DNA from: Clavelina lepadiformis
Lineage: Eukaryota; Chordata; Ascidiacea; Aplousobranchia; Clavelinidae
Reading direction: 5' to 3'
DNA length: 64,000 nucleotides
NCBI RefSeq assembly: GCF_947623445.1
Contig: NC_135248.1
Span: 4,650,977-4,714,976, forward strand
Shown: piece after piece, positions 1 to 14,440 of the stretch
How positions within the stretch are numbered: the stretch's first letter is position 1
Layout: each line of letters opens with the position of its first letter
Position numbers and translations under genes: made by a program
Notes under the pieces: generated by a model
What the model was told of the DNA's origin: nothing
What the model saw: only the letters and a program-made list of their open reading frames with translations
Databases searched by the model: none

Positions 1-234
1 AAAAATAGCAGAAAACGGCATTCTTACCAAGTGATGCAATACAGCTTTTAACGTGGTTAAAATATGGAACACAAATACAAACAAAGATCATAACGACTTG
101 GACAAAGTGAGTTAATCAACAAGATAATTTCACAAATATTTGATTTTAGTCTTACTACTCAGTTACATATTGTCTTAAGTACAAAGCTCAAATAAAACAA
201 ACTTCAGGTTTTATAAAATAAGGACCAAACCCAC

Positions 235-4203
<3,969 letters not shown>

Positions 4204-7200
4204 CTCCTCTATAACTCTTGAGCGTCTTGAGCTTTCTTATTTTGGTATCTCACATGTATATTCCTACATATACCGATATACAGAATAATAATACCAAACG
4301 CATCTTTACCATGTGAGGTAGAAAACCAACTAAAATGCTTTCTAAAATGAAAACAATGAAGCTGTCGGCTGTACTGTATATGAACATTTTCACGCAGGAC
4401 CAAAAAAATGACACGGTTACTATGGGATGTTAATTTTAGTAAATTATGCGACACTTAAAAATTTTGATTATCGATACTGAAACGTTTTGAAATTTTGAAA
4501 AAGACTAAAAATCTGTAGACTTGCTTTGCTCAGGTATATACTGAAGATCGCAGCTTAAATATATTTCCCATTTTCCAATCTGTTTAATTAGCAACTAGCG
4601 AACAACCCATTAACCAAAATAAGAATTTAATACATACTAAAATCAACAGAAAGCAATGAAAAAAAACTTTTGAATTTACCTTTTCTCATTGGAATTATTC
4701 ACGAGTTCAGAATGTCAAGCACTCACATAAACAGGCATCGACAAAATTACCTAAATTATGATTCTGTTAAAAACAATATACATACATATATATTTATATA
4801 GCACTAACAAAATTGATATTTGCAAGATAAAATATTTCAAAATTGAAACATCAATAGCCAAATATAAAACAGTCTCTTGTTTTCTGACATCATAACCATC
4901 ATAGGTCACCACCTGTCTTGTACTTGTAGGTTAAAAAAGATTCAAAACCAAATAAAACTTCCAAGGTAAGATTACACTGCCAATCATATGATGGAGTGAA
5001 AATGTTTTACCTAACGCTAGTTTAATTAATGCAACATTACATTTGTCCCAACTTAACATGGTGAGTTTAAGACAGAAATTCAGTGAGATAACACAACCTG
5101 GTCTTTTGTGAAATCGCAGGACCTTGTACATAAGTCAATTCTAATGCATTCCCTGTTTCTTCGAGGTCAGGATGTGACCCAGAGGCCTATTAACACACTA
5201 AGTCAGGACAGTAGATTTTCTTTATGGATTTTAGAGCATTCAAGTGTTAACCTACATCCTGTTTTTAACCAGACTGGAAAGCTCATTATGGGCTTGGTTT
5301 TGTCAATTTAATTACATACACAGGTTACAGCCATTTCCACACATTACGAGCAAAAAGACACCATCCACACACACAAACATATTTAAGTAGGCAAATCATG
5401 ATTATAAATGTATCTTATTTGAATCAGGAGGCTACTACCAGCAAATTTGCTAAATGTCATTAACGTAACTCTTATAAAAAAGGATCTACGGTAAAAATGC
5501 ACACAAGACCAGGTGATTTATACAAGACCTTGATACCCAGTTGTGATGTTACTACTGCTTTGATTTGGTTGTGCACCTTTGCATAAGACCCAAAAAGAAT
5601 ACACAACACTCTGCTAGCCAAACACTTTGTGAGGTCTGGCATCTGGGTATTCCACACCAACCAAAAGCACGTAGTTTGGCCATTGAAATTTAACGACAAT
5701 GAATTGACAAAAACTTTGCAGTTCTCCATTATAATAGATAGATGAGAATCAGATTCGTGCACCTATTTCCGATCAATCTGCACACCGATTCGTAAGAAAC
5801 AAATCAGATTTTGGTTGTTTAAACAATATTCTATATATAATTATTAATAAGTAAAAAATGAAAGCTTCAGTGCATATTGTCACTTGAAAACTGAGCCTCT
5901 GTCGACAAATTTTCTGATTAAAAACTGCCATACTTTTCAGTAATATATTTCTGAAGTCTATATGATAAGTGGCCTTCAGTAAAAGGTGTTTTGGCATAAA
6001 TATGCTTGATTAGGCATAGCTCAAGTTTTATGAATTAATGTGAATTAAGTCTTTCTTTGTTAAACTTTTACATGACATAGCTAAGTATGTTAAACCTTTC
6101 AGTACTTGTGTTTTGTTGAAATAAGTAATAATGGGTTCAAATAGGCCATTGTGCAGTTTAACTGACATGATTGTTTCATCTGGCAACCAAGCTTAATTGA
6201 TCAGTTTACTTATGTTAGGTTGAATTTTGGTTGCAAGGAAAAATCATAACCAAATGGCTATGTCTATGAATCTACAAGTGATGGTAGTTACCAGTGAGAA
6301 ACTAAAGAGTGATAGAAAATGCATAACAAGATTGATGAAAAATGGTGATTCATATGCTATTGTAACTTATAAAGGCTCCAGTTTCCCTGAACTCAATATG
6401 AAAGATAGAGGGGCTACCAGTGTAAAAGTTAGCTGGTTGATAAAAACCACCCTAAAGGCATAAAGCAGGCCTAAAAAGCCCAATCTTCATCATTACATGT
6501 CAAATGATACTGTATCAATCATTAAACATGCAACAATTTGTGGCAATCGACAAATATGTCATAATGAACCTGAAGTAGAAAATTACTAGAGATAAATGTT
6601 AATGTGAAGCAATCATTAACACAAAGCATATATACTTTAAAACAACCAACATTTGTGTTCACTTGAATTATTTGTCTTAAATATGAAATATCTTTCTGTT
6701 AAATGTTTGATATCGAACATTCAGAGCAGTGTTCACTCTTAGTTTTAACAAAATCATTCTTTTAAGTGAACCTTTTGTTAGCTGAGCAAATTAAGTATAC
6801 TCCGAAGCACAAAGGATAAGAGAAGTTCTTTCAAAACTACTGGCAAAAAAGGCAAAAGCAGTTAATGTTACTAAAAAAATATAATACTTATCTAAATATC
6901 AGAGCCTAAAAGAGACACCATTACTTTAACTAAACTAGTTAATTATGTGTTTTGCTTTTAAACGGTCTCTTGCTACACTGCAGAGTACAGCAGTAGCACA
7001 TCTGACATTTTTTGGAGCATTCTCACTAAAAAAATGGACTTATCCTTTTCTTTGTTTTCTATTATAAAAAGCCAGATCTTGCCACCACAAACGATGGACG
7101 TGCTTAGGCAATGGGTTGCAGTGCACCGACTGTTTCCTTGCACACTTGAATTTTGCTTTTGCACACCAAAGATCTTGGCAAAAACTACCATACTCTGCAG

Positions 7201-9313
7201 TCTGGGTTACTTGTACTTTTGCAACCGTACATTGCCTGAATGGTAAGGAGTTAAGAGCTAATTCAGAAAAGAAATTATGACAGAGTAATTCTTTAATTAG
7301 CCTATTTCATCCTGATATAGCAGTGTGAAAGTAAAGGAGACCCCTCTTAAGTTTCCTTTCTTGCATTTTAGCATAGACCTATTTTACCCTATACCATGAC
7401 CCTACTCGTTTAGTCAGATGATATCTGTTTTGAATTTAGCCTATAGCCTAACAGCCTAAAGACATGAGCTGGCATTAGCAGCAAACTTAAAGATATAGCT
7501 GGCGTAATCTGGTATTTCAGTGTGGCTAAACCACAATTTAGTCTAAACATATATATCACCATGGTCTGGCTTGCTGGAAAAGAATTAAAAATCAGGCCTA
7601 CGCTAGTTAAAGAAAATGACAAAGCAACCACTGAGTTTGTATCTTGTAAGCATAAGCAAAATATCGTCGGGTAAGGCTGCAAAGAGTTGATTGCAATGAA
7701 GTACTCCTAGTAGTAAATCAGGATACCTTGACAACGTTTCCTTCAGAGAATGAAAGCAAGGTACCATCAAATTCTAACCGTGTTCTCCGTATCACCGACC
7801 ATTAATGTTTCCACCGAGTGCACCCTTTGTCTTCCTTTCTCTCAGCTGTGTACTGATAAACCAAGTCTGTCATTGTGAGTGGTTACTTTTGTGGTAGGTT
7901 GCTGACGTCACGGAGCCAACCTTTTGTTGCTCATCTGTCAGTTGTGAAAATATAAAGGTAAATGTGATTTTGATGCATATTTATATCTATTCATGATTTA
8001 AAAACAAAATAAGTATAAGCGTATTAAACATATTGATGGTAAATACCAAAAGACAGGTAGAAATATGAAAATTTAACATATTTGCTGCAATCTACCGTTT
8101 TTTAGGCTGGAGGCAACCAATTACCAAGCGCCCCAATGTCACGGTTTACGGTTTTTGCTAAATACCAAACATCCATCTGAACGAAACAAATAGAAAACAG
8201 CGATAACGGCTATCAGAAGTAAGATGGTTTTGACCAAACAAATTAATGATTATTAATTGCTCCATTTAGTCAATTTTGACTTGTTAACTCTCTGAGAACA
8301 ATTTTGGACTTATGACAAAGATTATAAGAGAATATTGTTCAATTTACCGATATTTATAACATGACTGTTTTTACTATTTTTTTATGCAAACAATTTACCT
8401 CCCTTTTAGAATTATTACAGTTAATTTAATTTATGATAAAATTTTGTATGTTTACTCTTTTACGAAAAAAAATACAGTAACTTCAGAAATCTGTTTTTGC
8501 TTTTTGCTCATTTTATTCTTTATCAGTTTCTTAAAAGGGACATTCCCTTTGTCGCACTCCAGTATTCGCCTGTTGGCTGTTGCCAGCCAGACAGAAAAAC
8601 TTCAGGGCTTTCAGTAAACTTTGTTGCAGCCCTGAAGGCAAAGTAATAACGAAACTTTGGTAGTTAGTAAAATTCGAAGGTTTTTCCTCACGAATTTGAT
8701 CTTAGACATAGATAAAACAGATTTTAACTGCGCATGTCCAAGTTTTTTCTCACAGTATAATTACTGTATAACCGTGGTACACAAGATCAATGAGTACGAA
8801 AAACTGGGATCTCTTGTACTTTTGGACTCCAACTTGAAGGCCGAAATGGAAAGGAGTTATGAGGTAGTACAAAATAATTTGGACGTAATAATTCTTCGAT
8901 ATTCGACGCTGATACAGTGATATGGGCGTGCAAAAGTAAAAAAGCACTTTGTTGTTAATTCTTTATTGTTTATTGATTTCGTAGGCGACCGCAAATTATT
9001 AAAAACTTGGTGTCTTAAGATAAAGGCACTGATAGCATATCTTACCCACAAAAAACTATTGCGATGTTTAAAATTCTAGGAGCTTCTGAAGTTGGAATAA
9101 ATTAATACAAATGAGAGTGCATCTATAAAATACTAATAAGTTTCAGCCACATTTTCAGCAAACTTTTAAGTTTAATAAGTTTTGAGTTGGTGGCTATAAA
9201 ATTTTTTGTTTTGTTTGTTAAGCTAAAATAATAATTGATATATGTAATACGGATTTAAAGATTTCTAGCGTTTGAAATTTAGTTTTTTGGTATAAAACAA
9301 GTTTCTTTTACTC
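4204..9313. other. 5.1-kb stretch with no gene recognised
   Basis: This lies between the zswim8 start (minus) and the first thioesterase gene (plus), so it should hold both promoters and 5' untranslated exons. All open frames are short, lack a recognisable family and have no splice partners. A TGACGTCA (CRE-type) octamer falls near 7901, in a less AT-rich stretch around 7790-7930 that could be promoter-proximal. A TATAAAA at 9291-9297 sits only 17 nt before the thioesterase ATG. I cannot assign either a function from sequence alone. Confidence 0.5.
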
Positions 9314-10315
9314 ATGGAAATCCATTATGCTGGTGGGAATACTGCCGAGATGGTTGTCTATAACATGGATCTGCACCCCTTGCTAGACAAAGGTTGCCAT
9401 TAGTATTGTTTGTACAAGATTACATCTGAAAGTGTCGTAGAATTTATAGTTTTTCTAAGCTGTATCCATAAATGCACTTTTTTTCGTTGATTTAGGACAT
9501 TTGTTCAATTATGTTTTATAAAATTATGTTTTACAGAACTAACTAAACCAACCAAGTGGATGAAGCTTACAGAGCTGTCTTGGCATTTTTTAGCAGGGTC
9601 CATATACCACCAAGCTAATGGGCGACCATTTTCTAATGACCTTATTATATTTCTGGTCCAACAGCAGGCAGATTTTACGTCTAACTTTCCAATTTTTCTT
9701 GAAAAAATTAAATTGAATCGAGATAGTAATCATGAATACTCAATCAAACTAATACACACCACGGAAAAAATCAAAACTTCATCTGCTGTATACAGCACCA
9801 AGCTGTTAGATCAACATAGCGATGTGGTGTTAGCTACATTTGTTTCATACATGGTGATGGTTGATCTTTCCACTAGAAAATCTTCTCCTTTCCCTCCAGC
9901 TGTTAAGAATTACATAGAAGAGCACTCTGCATCAAAAAGTTTATTGGATGAGATTCCACAACAAACCAAACCAATGAAAGCATTTCCCAGTGATGCACAA
10001 ATATATAGATGGTCTAGAAAAGTAGTGGCTTTTGATACGAATGCCTCACATACCAGTCACACATTTTACCTTGGTTTTTGTTTGGAATGTCTAGGATGTG
10101 CATTGAAAGATGGCATTCCAGTCGATTTAGACAAGCCTATACATGAAGCAATTGTAGAGAAATACAATATCATCATTGAAAAAGAATCATGTTTAGGACA
10201 AATGTCCACTATTTCCATGTATCAGAGCCAAGATAAATATTTTAATTTTATTATTTCTGTTGAAGATAAGAATATTGCTTATCTTTGCATGAATTTTTTT
10301 CGAAACTTGAAGTGA
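9314..10315 (+). CDS. Double-hotdog acyl-thioesterase-like protein A, active-site motif degenerate
   Basis: Two exons, 9314-9392 and 9537-10315, give 285 residues starting MEIHYAGGNTAEMVVY. The intron is 9393-9536 (GT..AG) and contains a stop, so it must be removed. I read the protein as an N-terminal hotdog repeat (around KWMKLTELSWHFLAGS to VMVDLSTRKSSPFPP) plus a C-terminal one starting near YRWSRKVV. Hotdog thioesterases of the acyl-ACP and 4-hydroxybenzoyl-CoA types carry an SDxDxNGHxNNxxY-like motif here. This copy reads FDTNASHTSHTFY instead, so the catalytic Asp, His and Asn positions are altered. The tandem neighbour 1.1 kb downstream keeps the motif. The frame stays open to the end, so the gene looks expressed but possibly non-catalytic. 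No symbol can be given; the family call is from motif recognition only. Confidence 0.8.
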
Positions 10316-11439
10316 GTTACTTCATGATGCTAAATTTATAAACTGAAAAAGTGTCTGCTAAAAACATTCTAGTTTAATGGTTGGTAATGTTTTTGGCAAA
10401 AACATTTCTCTTGGTTATCCGCAACATATTTGTTATATAACTCATAAGGCCTTTTTTACTGTGTTTCAATCATATTTTATCCAGAGAAATATAAGCGTTT
10501 TTATTTCATTTAGATGTCGTGCAATGTGCTTTGTGATATTAAATTGGTGGTTTAATATGTGTTTGGTACATTTATGTAGCGCTGTTAGTGGACCGTTGAA
10601 CCCTAAAAAATGTGGCAATTTTTTTTGTTTGTTCAACTGTATAGTGAATACTGTTTACAATACTCAGTAATTCTACATGACGCTACCTCAAAATTTGGCA
10701 CTTCTTCAGCTTGTTACTTGTTGCAATATAAACAAAACTTCTAACTACTGTACCAGAACCCTAATGTTACGACCAAACACTTTTAGTTAAATTTGATCTT
10801 ATTACCTGTTTCCATGGGCATTTTTAAACTTTCTTGCACCCGACCTGAAACGGTTACTTTCAAAGTAAAGGGTAATTCCAATGACACAACCCCCTGATTG
10901 GTCTAGAATTTTAAATACCATGTCATTAAGAGCTTAAATTTTTCATTGAAATCATGAATTTTTTATTTGACACATCCTTAATTTTTTTTTGTCCCGTGCA
11001 TTTGCCATGTTGAGTTTTTCCAGTAATTGTTTTCGCATTGAAGCTAAACTACTGGTATGATTAAGATAAATTTATAATGTAGACTGTATAAAATATTGAA
11101 TTATTGGTTTCATGTATTTACCATGCCAATATGTCATAAACTTGATAAGCAGTGCATATTCCTCACTGGACAATTGTTAACTTAAGTAATAATTTTCATT
11201 TAAAACTGTCTGATTGCAGTTCCGTTCACATTTGTTCAACATTATAACAGATGCCAGATTCCTGACGTATTAATTAAATAGGTTATATAGAGATTTGCTG
11301 TTTTAGAGCAACATAATACCTGTATAAGGCGTGGAACACAGCAAATCTTTGTGTTGGTTTTGCAGTCATTGTTTAATAAAGTTTATTTAATTGTTCATAG
11401 TTTTGGTATTACACAGATTTGTGCAAATTTATTTGAATC
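10316..11439 (+). other. Spacer between the two thioesterase-like paralogues
   Basis: This 1.1-kb spacer is AT-rich and I see no conserved coding exon in it. It must contain the 3' end of copy A and the 5' region of copy B. An AATAAA lies at 11375-11380, close to the copy B start, and could end a long 3' untranslated region of copy A. The open frame at 10377-10670 resembles no protein I know. Confidence 0.5.
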
Positions 11440-12363
11440 ATGGAAGTCCATTATACTGGTGGAAATACTGGTGAGATGATTATCCATAATATGGATCTAA
11501 ATCCATTGCTTGACAGAGGTTGGCATTTGAAGAGAAATCCTGTTTTTTGTGCATTTTCTTTTCCAGACATGTTATGCTCACTGTGTTTTACAGAACTAAC
11601 TATGCCGACCAAATGGATGAAACTTCTTGAACTGTCTCGGCATGTATTAGCGGGGTCTATATACCATCAGGCAAACGGAAAATCATTCCCAAATAGCATT
11701 AGCATATTTCTGGTCCAACAGCAGGCCTACTTTACACCTAACTTTCCAATTTTCATTGAAAAAATTAAATCGAATCGAGATAGTAATCATGAATACTCAA
11801 TCAAACTAATACACACCACGGAAAAAATCAAAACTTCATCTGCTGTATACAGCACCAAGCTGTTAGATCAACATAGCGATGTGGTGTTAGCTACATTTGT
11901 TTCATACATGGTGATGGTTGATCTTTCCACTAGAAAATCTTCTCCTTTTCCTCCAGCTGTTAAGAATTACATAGAAGAGCACTCTGCATCAAAAAGTTTA
12001 TTGGATGAGATTCCACAACAAATCAAACCAAAGAAAGCATTTCCCAGTGATGCACAAATATATAGATGGTCTAGAAAAGTAGTGGCTTCTGATACAGATC
12101 ACAATGGACATGCAAATAACTCATTTTATGTTAAACTTCCTTTGGAATGCATTGGATGTGCATTGAAAGATGGTATTGCCCTTGATTTAGACAAGCCCAT
12201 ACATGAGACAGTTGTGGAGAAGTACAACATTGTGATCCAAAAAGAATCTAAATTGGGAGAAATCGCCACAGTATCTTTGTATCAAAGCCAAGATAAATGT
12301 TTCAATTTCATTATTTCTGTTGAAGATAAAGATATTGCTAATTTAGTGATAAAATTCTTTTAA
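11440..12363 (+). CDS. Double-hotdog acyl-thioesterase-like protein B, motif intact
   Basis: This is the paralogue of the gene at 9314. Predicted exons are 11440-11518 and 11594-12363, giving 282 residues that start MEVHYTGGNTGEMIIHNMDL. The C-terminal hotdog keeps SDTDHNGHANNSFYVKLPLE, the classic Asp / His / Asn-Asn / Tyr pattern of hotdog thioesterases, so this copy is the likely active enzyme on an acyl thioester. Substrate and compartment are unknown; no targeting peptide is obvious. The 75-bp intron (11519-11593) is a multiple of three and has no stop, so the frame also reads through it. I prefer splicing because copy A has an intron at the same place and phase, both end in TTTTACAG, and the intron-coded stretch has no counterpart in copy A. 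Bases 11772-12095 are almost identical to copy A 9715-10038. Confidence 0.85.
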   Translation: MEVHYTGGNTGEMIIHNMDLNPLLDRGWHLKRNPVFCAFSFPDMLCSLCFTELTMPTKWMKLLELSRHVLAGSIYHQANGKSFPNSISIFLVQQQAYFTPNFPIFIEKIKSNRDSNHEYSIKLIHTTEKIKTSSAVYSTKLLDQHSDVVLATFVSYMVMVDLSTRKSSPFPPAVKNYIEEHSASKSLLDEIPQQIKPKKAFPSDAQIYRWSRKVVASDTDHNGHANNSFYVKLPLECIGCALKDGIALDLDKPIHETVVEKYNIVIQKESKLGEIATVSLYQSQDKCFNFIISVEDKDIANLVIKFF

Positions 12364-14104
12364 ACTTATATGTAATGGTAATTATAAGGACTTTTATATC
12401 TGAGGTAGCAATTTGTTGGTTATTCACTAGCTGCAAAGCTAACACTTCGAAAAAACTCATTTTAATTCAGTTATGATTAAGTGTCTGTTTTAATTGTATA
12501 TTTTTTCTGTGATATAGTTTGATCACAAAATGGATTATTGATTTCTTGCTGTAGTCATACTACCATTTATGCAATTTTTTTGACTTTATGATGGAAATTT
12601 TTGTCTTTGTGTATTTAAATGTTTGTGTAAATAGACAGTTGTATTCAATTTTATGCAATCTTTTTATTTGCAGCGTAGGTGATTAAATTTTAATCGTCAT
12701 TTCTCCATATTTTTGCAACAAACGCCTTTTCTTAATTAATTGTTATTGTTGTTTATTTTCATTGCGTGCAACTGAATAATCAAATACAAGTTCAACATGA
12801 TAAATTTGTACGTGCAATTTTTCACAAAATTATAATGATTGTTTCATATGTAAAATTGTATTCCCATTTTGGTTAATCATCTGTAAACTTGGTATGACTG
12901 TGATATGTTAAGTGTATTTATGTGATATCAAGGTCCAATTTCGATATATTACACTTACTTACTGGTCGTGTATTGTTTAGTTATTTTTTGACAATATGCA
13001 TTTAAGTCGGTCGAATGTTTTGCTAAATCCAGAATGCGATGAAAAACCGAATTTTGAAAACATTTTTATGTAGTAAAAATTTAGCTTTTATAAAATCGTC
13101 AAATCACACAACTCAACTTATTCAAATCTTTACATTAGTCTGTTTTTGAACTATAAATACTGTCGGTTTCGAAACGCAAATAAATAAAATGTGTTAAAAA
13201 CGACACGCACAACTGCATATGACTCTTGATATTTTTCATGGTATTTTAAAGGCCGTTGGGTAGGGTACTTCTTCGTTGGTCGCCGCGCGTGGTAATTTCC
13301 ACACTAAGCGTCCGTTTTTCCATCCTATTCTTTCTGCACTGCTTGCGCACAATACGCCAGTTCGATTAAAGCCTTGAATTAAGAAGGTCGTGTTCTTTTC
13401 TTTTAATATATGAGCGAAGCTAATGGACAACTGAAACAGCAGCCTTCTGAGTCAGTAGCCAGCAACGGAACAACTTAACAACGTTAACCTTCGCCATAGT
13501 ATAACGTTTGGGTTCGAGCCTAAATTTTTCCAGTATTTGCAGCGTGATATGGTGAATACCTGCTGCATTTTTTTTAATTACCAAATTCACTGCTAAAATA
13601 ACACAGCGTGAAGTGAAAAAATGTACTGTGAATCCAAAACTTTGCAACTCCAACTTACCGGCTCTTATTTAATTTCTTATCTTTTCCAATGTTGGAGACA
13701 GGCGCTGAATTTAAGCTTGATGCATCTCAAAGGGAAATTTCCTGCAAGGTTTAACTTGTGAAACCTTTAAATGTTTGAAGTAGGCTATTTCGTCATGTTT
13801 TGAGAAATATTTCTGATCGATTAACGTGATGAATTCAATTGCCCAACTCAAAGAGTGGAGAAAAGACATAAGTTAAGCAGTTTTCTATGAGAACTTTGAA
13901 AACTGATTGGTCTGACACCTGACATACGACACAATTAATTTTTTTTTCGTCTCGCTACCTGAAACCGACTCCTCTCCTCCGATCTAACCGTCAGCAAATA
14001 ATGCCATTGAGTAAAATACTCTGAAAATAGTTTTAAGTGACATTAACATATAAAAAACTAGTCCAAAATTAAAACTAAACAGGTTTCGGAAGTGTATTAT
14101 CAGC

Positions 14105-14374
14105 CTAAGCCCTAAAGCAGGGGCGGGCAACTTCTTTGGTCGGCGGGCCTGATATGAGAAAATGAAGTACTTGGCGGGCCGGATTCCTGAATAGATTGGA
14201 ACGCAGCTTTGTCTTATTAATGTTCATGGTCGAAAATGTTTGCTCATAAATGTATGTAGACCCGAACAGAACAAGTAGATTTATGGCCATCTTTCTCAGG
14301 TTGGCAAACTTGGACTTATTCAGTGACGCAATACAGGGATTGCGGCAGAATGTGGCCGCAGGCCACATTATCAT
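14105..14374 (-). pseudogene. hAT transposase C-terminal fragment
   Basis: The minus-strand frame contains NLLVLFGSTYIYEQTFSTMN followed by NINKTKLRSNL, which is the hAT dimerisation region (family pattern FGSTYxCEQxFSxMN). Everything upstream of this region is deleted and the frame lies almost wholly inside the 323-bp element. It cannot encode a working transposase. Confidence 0.8.
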
Positions 14375-14440
14375 GTAAGACCGGAAACTGTCTGCGGGCC
14401 GCTCAAAATCCCGTCGCGGGCCGTATGTTGCCCATCCCTG
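14118..14440 (-). mobile_element. 323-bp non-autonomous hAT transposon relic
   Basis: The left end CAGGGGCGGGCAAC and the right end GTTGCCCATCCCTG are imperfect terminal inverted repeats of the hAT type. They are flanked by 8-bp target duplications differing at one base (CCCTAAAG at 14110-14117, GCCTAAAG at 14441-14448). The interior still carries the end of a transposase frame on the minus strand, so this is a deletion derivative of an autonomous copy. Confidence 0.85.

Noticed and set aside
5472..5762. 96-codon minus-strand open frame with protein-like composition
   Set aside because: No family resemblance in any of its three frames and no splice context; left unassigned.
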